A stretch of DNA of 16,766 nucleotides from Candidatus Cryptobacteroides faecihippi (GTDB lineage: Bacteria; Bacteroidota; Bacteroidia; Bacteroidales; UBA932): positions 1-16,766 of the forward strand of contig JAGHSC010000238.1 in the NCBI GenBank assembly GCA_018066065.1, read 5' to 3'. Position 1 is the first letter of the stretch; each line of letters starts with the position of its first letter. Below, piece by piece: positions 1-8,251 of the stretch. The position numbers and the translations under genes were made by a program. The notes under the pieces were generated by a model. The model was not told where the DNA came from. It did no database searches and was given only the letters and a program-made list of their open reading frames with translations.

Positions 1-1490
1 TCGGCCGACTCACATCGAACATAGGCATCCTGGTCTCCCATGGAAGGCTTCCTGAGTTGAAGGAACAGTTCGAGCACATGATGGACCTGTGCGTCCGCGA
101 GATGCCGAAGACCAGCAAGGCAGGAAATGAGTTTGCCATCAAGGAAATTGTCCTCTGCCTGCAGGAATGCGAGCGCTCGGGAATATTCACACGCGAGAAG
201 ATTCAGGCATGGAAGGATGGCCTGTCAGGTGCAAGGGCAGAGGAACTCTACCACCCGCACAAGCCGGGAGGGAAGAAGGCCGACAACTGGGGGGTCTTCG
301 GAGTGGCCAGCGAGTGCGCCAGGGTCATGGCAGGCATCGGAGGCGACATCGAATGGGCTGAAGTCCGCATCGCAGACCAGATCCGCTGGTTCGACGAAAA
401 CGGAATGTACATGGACCCAAACCAGCCGATAACCTATGACTTCGTGACACGCCTCCAGTTCATGGCCGCACTGAAGATGGGCTACAGCGGACCTTCCCGC
501 GCCGCCCTTGAGGAAAGGCTGCTGAAGTCCGCTCCATACACACTTCAGATGCAGAGTGTCAGCGGCGAGTATCCATTCGGCGGACGAAGCAACGGATTCC
601 TTTTCAACGAATCCGTCTACGCGGCAGTCTGCGAGTACTACGCAAGCTGGTTCAGGCAGAGTGGCGACGAAGCCATGGCCTCGCGCTTCAAGGCCGCAGC
701 CCTGAGAAGCGTCAGAAGCCTCGACTACTGGCTTGAGCAGAAGCCGGTCAGGCACATCAAGAACAGATTCCCGACCGAAACCAAGTACGGCTGCGAAGGC
801 TACGCCTACTTCGACAAATACATGGTCACGATGGGCTCCTTCGCCTTCCTGGCCTACCTCTTTGCAGACGACAGCATCGTCCCTGCATCCAAGCCGGAAA
901 AAGCCTCGACCTTCGTCACTTCCCCGGCATTCCACCGCGTCATGATGAACAGCGGAGGCTACACTGCAGAGTTTGAGCTCAATGCTGACAAGGAACATGA
1001 CTCCAATGGTCTGGGACGCTTTCAGAGAGCAGGGGCACCACCCGTCATCGCTCTCAGCTGTCCCTGCCCGACAAATCACCCTCATTACCACACCGACATC
1101 GAGAATCCAGGTCCTCTGAGCATCGCTCCATGCTGGGACAGCTACAAGGTCGTAAGCTCCGCTCCCGGGAAGCTGGTTCTCACGGATGGAGAATCCGTCT
1201 GGACATCAAGGCTCGGAAAGAAGGGCATAAGGATGACCCTGACCGGGAAGGGAAGCCAGATGATGACTGTCCCTGCGCTGATCTTCGATGGTGAGACCCA
1301 TCCGGAAGTCAGTTCAGACGAGCACAGCGTCACCGTCAGGTTCAAGGGATGGAAGGCCGTGTACTCATCACCGGACGGATCGGTCACAGACACTGGAAAG
1401 ATCCACACCAACCGTTCCGGACATCTCCGCCGCTACGAGATCCGAGGGGGAAACACACTCCACTTGGACATCAAGATAGTTAGAGATTGA
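1..1490 (+). CDS. Partial alpha/alpha-toroid plus beta-sandwich protein, possible carbohydrate-active enzyme
   Basis: The frame is open to the left edge (first complete codon at base 3), so the gene begins outside the window. The TTG at 57 is not needed as a start, because the upstream codons read smoothly as protein. About 495 residues are visible, ending with TGA at 1488-1490. The first two thirds is helical, rich in aromatic residues and repeated helix-hairpin patterns, including NNWG/VFG-like and SNGFLFNESVYAA stretches. This suits an (alpha/alpha) toroid as in heparinase-like lyases and unsaturated glucuronyl hydrolases. The last third (from about base 950) is beta-rich, with a CPCPTNHPHYH segment whose Cys and His residues could bind metal or substrate. 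No signal peptide can be judged because the N-terminus is missing. The family assignment is inference from general fold character, and I do not recognise a specific family. Stop and coding status are secure. Confidence 0.85.
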   Translation, partial: GRLTSNIGILVSHGRLPELKEQFEHMMDLCVREMPKTSKAGNEFAIKEIVLCLQECERSGIFTREKIQAWKDGLSGARAEELYHPHKPGGKKADNWGVFGVASECARVMAGIGGDIEWAEVRIADQIRWFDENGMYMDPNQPITYDFVTRLQFMAALKMGYSGPSRAALEERLLKSAPYTLQMQSVSGEYPFGGRSNGFLFNESVYAAVCEYYASWFRQSGDEAMASRFKAAALRSVRSLDYWLEQKPVRHIKNRFPTETKYGCEGYAYFDKYMVTMGSFAFLAYLFADDSIVPASKPEKASTFVTSPAFHRVMMNSGGYTAEFELNADKEHDSNGLGRFQRAGAPPVIALSCPCPTNHPHYHTDIENPGPLSIAPCWDSYKVVSSAPGKLVLTDGESVWTSRLGKKGIRMTLTGKGSQMMTVPALIFDGETHPEVSSDEHSVTVRFKGWKAVYSSPDGSVTDTGKIHTNRSGHLRRYEIRGGNTLHLDIKIVRD

Positions 1491-1499
1491 TTCTTTTCT

Positions 1500-1507
1500 T
1501 ATATTTG
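1500..1507 (+). promoter_or_regulatory. Bacteroidota -7 promoter element upstream of feoB-like gene
   Basis: TATATTTG matches the Bacteroidota primary-sigma -7 consensus TAnnTTTG at all six fixed positions. It lies 28 bases before the ATG at 1536, which would give a leader of roughly 20 bases. No convincing -33 TTTG is seen at the usual spacing. This suggests the feoB-like gene has its own promoter and is not simply read through from the gene ending at 1490. Confidence 0.6.
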
Positions 1508-1535
1508 CATCTAATAATCAATAAACCCAGTGGTC

Positions 1536-3518
1536 ATGAATTCATTCAACTGCAATGGAGAGTGCCACAGCTGCCCCCTTATGGCATCAAAGGGTGATGC
1601 AAGATGCATCAAAGTAGCTGTGACAGGAGCTGACGGCAACATCGCCAGCAGGAACGTTTCTTTCAACGGCTATTCTGTCCGTTTCGAAGTACTGTCGGAA
1701 ATATCTTCGATCCTGGATACTTCCCCCGACATCGTCCTCAACCTCGTGGATGCCATGCATCTGGAGGAGGCGATGTATCCCGTGACAAAGCTCATCGACC
1801 TTGACATCAAGGTCATCGTGTCCATCCAGAACTACAAGGAGTACCTCTCGACAGGCCATTCAATCAACATCACGCAGCTCTCGAGGATCCTCGGGCTGCC
1901 TGTCCTGACTGCAGATTTCAGCGACGGGCTAGGTTTCGCCTCCATCCTCGGCAAGGTCGCCGAGATCTGGGACGGTGAGTTCGTGCGCAACGTCAGCGTT
2001 CCCTACGGACAGGACATCGAGGAATCGATCGAAAAGATCTCCGAGGCCATCCACAGAGGCCACACGGAGCACTGGCAGCATTTTTCGGAACGCTACGTGG
2101 CAGTGAGGCTGCTTGAGCATCAGGACTACATCCTGCCCTACATCAATGCCCTTCCGAATGCAGATGAAGTGCTCGAGGTGGCGCACAGGACGCATGATTC
2201 CCTCGAGAAGGAATTCGGGGAACAGTCCGAAGTCCTCGTGGCCAAGGCAAGGCGAGGCTTCGTGGCCGGTGCCCTCCTGGAGACGGTCCTCCACAGCAGA
2301 GACAATTCAGACCACAGCTTCACTCAGAAGCTCGACACCGTGCTCACCAGCAAGTGGCTTGGCTTCCCTCTGATGATACTGATCCTGTTCGGTGTGTTCC
2401 AGATGACCTTCACCATCGGGGCCATCCCCCAGGGATGGATCGAGTCTGGGATAAGTTCCCTCTGCGGATGGCTTATGTCCATCATGAAGCCGGGCTGGTT
2501 CACAAGCCTGGTCGTGGACGGAGTGGTGCAGGGTGTTGGAGCCGTGCTCTCGTTCCTTCCGAACATCGTCATTCTGTTCTTCTTCCTGTCGCTTCTGGAA
2601 GATTCCGGCTACATGTCCAGGGCAGCCTTCCTGATGGACAAGATCATGCACATGGTGGGCCTGCACGGTCGTTCCTTCATCCCGATGCTGATCGGGTTCG
2701 GATGCAATGTCCCGGCCATCATGGCGGCCAGGAACATCGAGAACAGGCGCGACCGCACCCTCACGATGCTGATGATCCCGTTCATGAGCTGTTCGGCCCG
2801 CCTTCCGGTGTACATGCTCTTCGTGTCTGCATTCTTCTCCAGATACAAGTCCCTTGTGATGATGAGTCTCTACATGATCGGCATCGCCCTCTCGATCGGG
2901 TTCGCGTTCATCATGAAGCAGACGAAATGGTTCCGGATGGAGGACGAGGACTATGTCTCGGAGCTTCCTCCGTTCCGCCGTCCGACATGGCGAAACACCG
3001 GCATGCACATCTGGGAAAGGGTCTACGACTACCTGCAGAAGATCTCCACCGTGATCCTGGCGGCATCCGTGATCATCTGGGCACTTGAATATTCCCCGGC
3101 AGGCAAGACTGACAACGGGGCCAGTCCGGAGGAGTCGTACCTGGCCATGGTCGGGAAGGCCGTGTCGCCCGTGATGGAGCCTCTGGGATTCGACTGGAAG
3201 ATGAACGTCAGCCTGCTGACGGGACTTCCTGCCAAGGAGGCCATTGTCAGCACCATGGGCATCCTCTACCATGCTTCACCGGACGATGAGGACGGGAAGA
3301 CCCTGGCGATGGTGATGAGGGATGAGCACATCTTCAATCCGGCAAACAGCTGGGCATTCATGCTGTTCGTCCTGCTTTACTTCCCGTGCATCGCGACCAT
3401 CGCCACTCTCAGGCGTGAGGTAGGCCGCGGATGGGCGGCTTTCACGGTCGTGAATTCCCTTGTGCTCGCATGGGTGGTCGCCTTTCTCGCCTTCAGGATC
3501 ATCGGCCTGATGCTCTAG
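1536..3518 (+). CDS. feoB: FeoB-family metal transporter with degenerate (GTPase-dead-looking) G domain
   Basis: 660 residues from ATG 1536. An in-frame GTG at 1530 is possible, but the ATG fits the promoter better. The membrane half is clearly FeoB: first TM from about residue 273, Gate motifs GFGCNVPA (387-394) and FMSCSARLPVY (416-426), second Gate motif GLPAKEAIVST (563-573), and the typical C-terminal LLYFPCIATIATLRRE helix region. FeoB normally imports Fe(II) (or Mn(II) in some Bacteroidales paralogues) across the inner membrane, gated by an N-terminal GTPase domain. Here that domain (about 25-165) keeps its scaffold (VAVTG, LNLVDA, LGLPVL) but has no GxxxxGK[ST] P-loop and no DxxG. The G4 NxxD is replaced by Q98-N-Y-K101. 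Some 40 residues including switch I are absent, in line with the short total length. The N-terminus has four cysteines at 6, 10, 13 and 24. No feoA is next to it. Family is certain; activity and metal are not. Confidence 0.93.
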   Translation: MNSFNCNGECHSCPLMASKGDARCIKVAVTGADGNIASRNVSFNGYSVRFEVLSEISSILDTSPDIVLNLVDAMHLEEAMYPVTKLIDLDIKVIVSIQNYKEYLSTGHSINITQLSRILGLPVLTADFSDGLGFASILGKVAEIWDGEFVRNVSVPYGQDIEESIEKISEAIHRGHTEHWQHFSERYVAVRLLEHQDYILPYINALPNADEVLEVAHRTHDSLEKEFGEQSEVLVAKARRGFVAGALLETVLHSRDNSDHSFTQKLDTVLTSKWLGFPLMILILFGVFQMTFTIGAIPQGWIESGISSLCGWLMSIMKPGWFTSLVVDGVVQGVGAVLSFLPNIVILFFFLSLLEDSGYMSRAAFLMDKIMHMVGLHGRSFIPMLIGFGCNVPAIMAARNIENRRDRTLTMLMIPFMSCSARLPVYMLFVSAFFSRYKSLVMMSLYMIGIALSIGFAFIMKQTKWFRMEDEDYVSELPPFRRPTWRNTGMHIWERVYDYLQKISTVILAASVIIWALEYSPAGKTDNGASPEESYLAMVGKAVSPVMEPLGFDWKMNVSLLTGLPAKEAIVSTMGILYHASPDDEDGKTLAMVMRDEHIFNPANSWAFMLFVLLYFPCIATIATLRREVGRGWAAFTVVNSLVLAWVVAFLAFRIIGLML

Positions 3519-3536
3519 AGATTATATTGAAAGGGG

Positions 3537-3547
3537 CACTAATAGTG
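3537..3547. repeat. 11-bp perfect dyad CACTA-A-TAGTG
   Basis: CACTAATAGTG is perfectly symmetric about base 3542. It sits 19 bases after the feoB stop and one base before the larger palindrome at 3549-3567. ATAGTGT (3542-3548) recurs at 3602-3608, downstream of the -7 element. It may be part of a compound operator. It is too short, and lacks a T-tract, to be a convincing terminator. Confidence 0.35.
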
Positions 3548-3548
3548 T

Positions 3549-3567
3549 CAATTATTGTAAATAATTG
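3549..3567. promoter_or_regulatory. 19-bp palindrome, likely operator of the Sus operon
   Basis: CAATTATTGTAAATAATTG is an 8-bp perfect inverted repeat with a 3-base centre (GTA). It ends two bases before the -7 element at 3570, so it occupies the -33 region, where a dimeric repressor or activator would control initiation. Its length and AT-richness resemble Fur/Zur/PerR-type boxes in general form, but it does not match their consensus closely. The regulator is unknown. The dyad is seen directly; the operator role is inference. Confidence 0.55.
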
Positions 3568-3569
3568 TT

Positions 3570-3577
3570 TACCTTTG
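3570..3577 (+). promoter_or_regulatory. Bacteroidota -7 promoter element of the susC operon
   Basis: TACCTTTG is a full match to TAnnTTTG, 52 bases before the susC-like ATG at 3629, predicting a leader of about 45 bases. There is no clear -33 TTTG at standard spacing; the palindrome at 3549-3567 fills that space. The weak -33 box suggests dependence on an activator or an alternative sigma such as an ECF factor, which is inference. Confidence 0.6.
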
Positions 3578-3628
3578 ACTTTTGTATTAATTTCAGCAGT
3601 TATAGTGTAATTGCCAAAAGTCGGTTAA

Positions 3629-6600
3629 ATGAGTTTTTACAGTAAGTTTGGACGGGTTCGCCATGCGATGGTTGTGCTGGCATGCGTCCTGCTGTCCCTG
3701 GGCACGGCATGGGCTCAGTCCGGAACCGTCCTCGTCCAAGGCGACGTCATCGATGAGAATGGCGAGCCTCTGGCTGGAGTGGCGGTCTATGACAGGGACA
3801 ATGTGAAGCTGGGTGCCCAGACAGACGTCGACGGCCATTTCAGCATCAACATCGGTGCAGACAGGACTCTCTGCTTCTCTTTCATGGGTTACAAAGTCAA
3901 GGAGCTGAAAATCAGCAGCTTGAAGACTTCTTCCGGATGGAAGGCCGCTCATGTCAGGCTTGACGTGGACGACAACGTCATCCTCGAGACGGTGGTAACG
4001 GGAATATACACCCGCAAGAAGGATTCCTTCACCGGAGCGGTGCAGTCCCTCTCGGGAGAGGATCTCCGCAGGGTTGGAAACAAGAACGTCTTCGAGTCAC
4101 TCAAGAACCTCGACCCATCCCTCCTCATCATCGAGAACCTTGAACAGGGATCCAACCCGAACGCGATGAAGAGCATGCAGCTGCGAGGCGCAAGCTCGTT
4201 CGACCTGGGCTCCACGGACCTCAAGTCCAACTTCGTGAGCGATGCAAACACTCCTCTCTTCATCCTGGATGGATTCGAGACCTCCCTGGAAAAGATCCAG
4301 GACATGGACATGAACCGAATCCAGAGCATCACGATCCTCAAGGATGCCTCCGCGAAGGCAATCTATGGAAGCAAGGGAGGAAATGGTGTGATCGTCATCG
4401 AGACCAAGAACCTTGATTCAGGAAAGGAGGCCGTGGTCTCCTATTCAGGCAGCATGACACTCGAGATGCCGGACCTCACTTCCTACGACCTCTGCAACGC
4501 ACTGGAAAAGCTTGAGGTCGAAAGGCGCGAGGAGTACTACACCTACGGTTTCAGGACCACAGACGACCTCGTCAGCAACATCAACCTGTACAACGAGAGA
4601 CTCAGGAAAGCCCTTGAGGGTGAAAGCACCTACTGGCTCAGCAAGCCGCTGAGAGTGGGCGTGAGCAACAAGCACTCCCTCGGAGTGGAGCTCGGAACGA
4701 AGGAACTCAAGTCCTTCACCACTTTCTCCTACAACGACACTGAAGGTGCCATGAAGGGTTCGAGCCGCAAGGTGTTCACCGGCGACATGAACCTGGCATA
4801 CCGCAAGGGAGCATGGACGGTGCGGAACATCATGAGCATCAGCTCGATGAAGAGTTCGGACTCAGAGTACGGATCGTTCTCCACCTACGCAAGGCTCAAT
4901 CCTTACTGGAATCCTTACGACAGCGAGGGCAACCTCGTGAAATTATTCTCACGCGGATCGGCTAACGAAAAGGTGTCCAACCCTCTGTACGATGCCTCCC
5001 TCAACGTGATCGACACCAGCAACTACCTCGACTTCACCGACAATGCGTACGTTGAGTTCAACCCGGTGAAGATGCTCAGGATAGTGGGACGTATCGGAGT
5101 GGACACCAAGAAGACGCAGGCAGACGAGTTCTACCCTGCAAGCCATTCCAAGTTCATAACCTCATTGGACACGGATGAGGATGCGGTGGCCAAGGGCTCG
5201 TATGAGCAGACCCATGGTACCTACACATCATGGTCCGGTGACATCTCCGCCCAGTTCAACAAGACATTCGGCGAAATCCATGATGTGTTCGCAACCGCCC
5301 AGTACAACTTCTCGGAGACTCAGTACAACGAAGTGACCCATTACGCAGTCGGCTTCCCAAGCAGCCGTCTCTCCGACATCAGCTTTGCCCACCAGTACGA
5401 CGTCAACAGGACCCCGAAGGGATTGAGCGGCCTCAACAGAAACCTTGGAAGCCTCCTCACGGCTGGATATTCCTACGACCAGCGCTACATGGCTGACGCC
5501 ACAGTCAAGGCAAGTGCTTCATCCGTGTTCGGAACCAACAACAAATGGGGTCTCTTCTGGAGCGCCGGCCTGGCATGGAACCTCCACAACGAGAACTGGT
5601 TGAAGTCGTCGAAATGGATCCAGCAGTTCAAGCTGCGCTGCTCCGTGGGTTCCTCCGGAAACCAGAACTACACATCGAACAACTCACTCCCTGTCTACAA
5701 CTACTCCACCGGAAGCCTGTATGACGGATTCGCCGGAGCATTGCTCGGAAACATGGAGAACCCTGATCTCGGTTGGGAGGAGAAGATGGACTATGACCTT
5801 GGCCTCGACTTCAGGACAAAGCGTCTCAACGTCACGCTCGATGCCTACATCGCCGACACGCGCAACCTCGTGTTCTCAAGGACCATCGTTCCTTCCACTG
5901 GTTTCAGCTCGGTGAGCGACAATCTCGGAAGGGTGCGCAACAAGGGTATCGAGGCTGCCGTGAACTACACGGTGTACCAGAAGAACCACTCATTCGTGAC
6001 CCTCATCGGCAAGGTCGCAGTCAACGACAACAGAATCATGGAGATCTCGCAGTCGATGAAGGACTACAATGAGCAGATGGTCAAGATTGCCGAGGCTGTC
6101 GGAAGCGCGCTTCCTGTCGTCCAGTACTACGACGGAATGCCTCTGCATTCCATCTGGGCAGTTCCTTCTGTGGGTGTCGATCCGATCACAGGCGATGAGT
6201 TCTTCATCAACAAGGCTGGCTACCTCACAAACGTGTGGAGTTCATCCAACCTTGTCAACTGCGGTTCCTCAGACCCTCTGGTCAACGGCAACTTCGGCGT
6301 CACCGCCGAAATTGAAGGCATCGGAGTCAGCGTCATCATGACAGCCTACGGCGGAGGCTACAGGTACAATTCCACCCTCGTGGACCTCGTCGAGAACGCC
6401 GACATCTCCTACAATGTGGACAGGAGAATCTTCTCGGACAGGTGGTACTACCCAGGCCAGAACGCCCAGTACCGCAACGGCAACGCAATCCGCTTCCAGG
6501 CCACCCAGGGTGCCACGAAGGCCACTTCACGATTCGTCCAGGCGAACAATGTGATGACTCTCTCGTCGGCGACCATCTACTACGAGCTGCCGACAAGCCT

Positions 6601-6742
6601 TCTGCGCAAGCTCCACATGAGCCGCCTGCGCATCTCACTGTACGGCAATGACCTGGTCACCTGGTCATCCATCAAGATCGAGCGAGGTACCTCTTATCCT
6701 TATGCCAGGAGCGCATCACTGGCAGTCACAGCAACATTCTAG
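3629..6742 (+). CDS. SusC/RagA-like TonB-dependent outer-membrane receptor
   Basis: 1037 residues, a normal length for the family. A signal peptide ends at about AWA29-Q30. A carboxypeptidase-regulatory-like domain covers about 33-95, with the usual ENGEPLAGVAVYD start. The plug domain covers about 115-235 and carries the family signature in the form TPLFILDGFE...IQSITILKDASAKAIYGSKGGNGVIVIETK-like text. The remainder is the 22-strand barrel ending in an aromatic residue (final F). It would import a substrate across the outer membrane using TonB energy, with the SusD-like protein as lid. No N-terminal STN (secretin/TonB) domain is visible, so anti-sigma signalling through this receptor is unlikely. 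It is the first gene of a five-gene operon and follows the dyads and -7 element at 3537-3577. Substrate cannot be told from sequence: the family includes glycan, peptide (RagA) and metallophore importers. Confidence 0.95.
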   Translation: MSFYSKFGRVRHAMVVLACVLLSLGTAWAQSGTVLVQGDVIDENGEPLAGVAVYDRDNVKLGAQTDVDGHFSINIGADRTLCFSFMGYKVKELKISSLKTSSGWKAAHVRLDVDDNVILETVVTGIYTRKKDSFTGAVQSLSGEDLRRVGNKNVFESLKNLDPSLLIIENLEQGSNPNAMKSMQLRGASSFDLGSTDLKSNFVSDANTPLFILDGFETSLEKIQDMDMNRIQSITILKDASAKAIYGSKGGNGVIVIETKNLDSGKEAVVSYSGSMTLEMPDLTSYDLCNALEKLEVERREEYYTYGFRTTDDLVSNINLYNERLRKALEGESTYWLSKPLRVGVSNKHSLGVELGTKELKSFTTFSYNDTEGAMKGSSRKVFTGDMNLAYRKGAWTVRNIMSISSMKSSDSEYGSFSTYARLNPYWNPYDSEGNLVKLFSRGSANEKVSNPLYDASLNVIDTSNYLDFTDNAYVEFNPVKMLRIVGRIGVDTKKTQADEFYPASHSKFITSLDTDEDAVAKGSYEQTHGTYTSWSGDISAQFNKTFGEIHDVFATAQYNFSETQYNEVTHYAVGFPSSRLSDISFAHQYDVNRTPKGLSGLNRNLGSLLTAGYSYDQRYMADATVKASASSVFGTNNKWGLFWSAGLAWNLHNENWLKSSKWIQQFKLRCSVGSSGNQNYTSNNSLPVYNYSTGSLYDGFAGALLGNMENPDLGWEEKMDYDLGLDFRTKRLNVTLDAYIADTRNLVFSRTIVPSTGFSSVSDNLGRVRNKGIEAAVNYTVYQKNHSFVTLIGKVAVNDNRIMEISQSMKDYNEQMVKIAEAVGSALPVVQYYDGMPLHSIWAVPSVGVDPITGDEFFINKAGYLTNVWSSSNLVNCGSSDPLVNGNFGVTAEIEGIGVSVIMTAYGGGYRYNSTLVDLVENADISYNVDRRIFSDRWYYPGQNAQYRNGNAIRFQATQGATKATSRFVQANNVMTLSSATIYYELPTSLLRKLHMSRLRISLYGNDLVTWSSIKIERGTSYPYARSASLAVTATF

Positions 6743-6747
6743 GAGGG
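6741..6747 (+). promoter_or_regulatory. Strong Shine-Dalgarno overlapping the susC stop codon
   Basis: AGGAGGG begins inside the TAG stop of the susC-like gene (6740-6742) and lies seven bases before the susD ATG at 6754. Shine-Dalgarno sequences are weak or absent at most Bacteroidota genes, and at the other starts in this window, so a near-perfect one here is unusual. It may couple translation of the lid lipoprotein to that of the receptor. Confidence 0.6.
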
Positions 6748-6753
6748 ACGAGT

Positions 6754-8247
6754 ATGAAGAAGACTATCATCAACGCAATATCCGCAGCACTGATCCTGCT
6801 CGCCGCCACATCATGCAACGGCTGGCTGGAAGCAGTATCGACTACACAGATCGAGGGCTACAAGCTTTTCGAGGAAAAGATGGGGTACTATGATGCTCTC
6901 ACGGGAGTCTACCTCGACATGGGAAAAAGCCATGCCTACGGACAGTACATCACCAGCATGCTTCCAGACCTGGCAGTGTACCCGTACATCACAAGTACCT
7001 TACAGACCATGTCCATGTGGCAGACTCACTCCTACAAGACAGCCACCGTCCAGTCGACGGTCACCAACCTCTGGGTGACCTGCTACAACATCATCGCAAA
7101 CATAAACTTCGAGCTTTCGCAGCTGGAGCAGCACAGGTCGCTGTTCTCCGAGGAACTTGAATATGACCTCATCCGAGGCGAGCTCCTTGGCCTCAGGGCC
7201 TATGTACACCTCGACCTCATGAGGCTGCTCGGCGTTGCACATCCTGCAGACGCAGCCAACTCATCCAAGGTCACCATCCCTTACGTGACTGAATATTCAA
7301 AGAATGTCACGCCTCAGCTCAGCTACGCGGAGACGCGCAAGCTTCTGATGTCGGACATCGAGGAGGCACTCAAATGCCTTGAGGATGATCCGGTCAGGGG
7401 AAAGAGGACCGAGGCCTTCCAGAACGCAGCCAACAGCGAGGGCTACTGGAACCACAGGACCAAGCACATGAACTACTACTCCGCACTGGCACTCGCTGCC
7501 CGCGCGCACCAGTGGTTCGATGAGCCATCCATCGCCGCCGAATATGCTCAGAAGGCAGCCGAGGGTGCACTCCAGGCAGCTGCCGTGACCTGGTGCAACC
7601 ATGATGCGGCTGTCAACGAGACAGACCGTCTCAAGATAGATCTCACATTCTCTTCGGAGCATCTGTTCTCCCTCGAGGTGACCGAGCTGTATTCCAATGC
7701 CTACGTGTTCTACGTCGCTTCTTCCAACGGTGGAATCTTGCTGAACACCCCATTCATCGACGAGGTTGCATTCCCTGTTGTCGACAGCGAGACCGGAGCT
7801 CTTTCCGGACGTGAGGACATCAGGGGACCGCTTGTGCTCCTTTCCCGCACCAACGTGGGCTATGTCAACTACAAGCTTTACGGAAGTGCCAGCAGGACTG
7901 TTCCTTTCCGCAACAGGATGCCGATGCTGAGGCTTTCCGAGATGTACTACATCATGGCCGAGAACCACATCCTCCAGGGCGAGCCTGAAAAGGCACTCGA
8001 CTGCCTCGACGCAGTCAGACACGCAAGAGGCATCACCACAGACCTTCCGGGCACAAAGGATGCGATGAAGGAGCTCACGCTGGAGTACTACCGCGAGTTC
8101 ATCAACGAAGGCCAGCTGATCTACTGGCTCAAGCACACAGACCTCAAGTACGACATGGGAAAGGGCTATTTCGACCTTGCTCCGGAGCACCTGACCTTCC
8201 CTTATCCGCAGGCCGAGATCGCCTACGGCCGCATTCAAGAGCTTTAG
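6754..8247 (+). CDS. RagB/SusD-family surface nutrient-binding lipoprotein
   Basis: 497 residues with a lipoprotein signal peptide (LLAATS-C21), so lipidated and probably on the outer leaflet of the outer membrane. The N-terminal part (about 25-220) is helical and TPR-like, as in SusD. A typical C-terminal SusD signature is at about 388-420: RMPMLRLSEMYYIMAENHI followed by an EKALDCLDAVRHARGI helix. Directly downstream of and translationally close to the SusC-like gene (11-base gap), as in almost all such pairs; together they form the pedal-bin importer in which SusD captures the ligand and closes over the barrel. The next gene starts four bases after its stop. Family is secure; the ligand is unknown. 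Confidence 0.93.
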   Translation: MKKTIINAISAALILLAATSCNGWLEAVSTTQIEGYKLFEEKMGYYDALTGVYLDMGKSHAYGQYITSMLPDLAVYPYITSTLQTMSMWQTHSYKTATVQSTVTNLWVTCYNIIANINFELSQLEQHRSLFSEELEYDLIRGELLGLRAYVHLDLMRLLGVAHPADAANSSKVTIPYVTEYSKNVTPQLSYAETRKLLMSDIEEALKCLEDDPVRGKRTEAFQNAANSEGYWNHRTKHMNYYSALALAARAHQWFDEPSIAAEYAQKAAEGALQAAAVTWCNHDAAVNETDRLKIDLTFSSEHLFSLEVTELYSNAYVFYVASSNGGILLNTPFIDEVAFPVVDSETGALSGREDIRGPLVLLSRTNVGYVNYKLYGSASRTVPFRNRMPMLRLSEMYYIMAENHILQGEPEKALDCLDAVRHARGITTDLPGTKDAMKELTLEYYREFINEGQLIYWLKHTDLKYDMGKGYFDLAPEHLTFPYPQAEIAYGRIQEL

Positions 8248-8251
8248 AAAG

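Noticed and set aside
225..1091. Long minus-strand open frame (288 codons)
   Set aside because: It lies opposite the well-supported toroid gene, has no signal or domain character and is a by-product of GC-rich coding bias.
2307..3272. Minus-strand open frame of 321 codons opposite feoB
   Set aside because: Its His/Asp/Arg-rich composition is that of an antisense shadow, while the plus strand carries unmistakable FeoB motifs.
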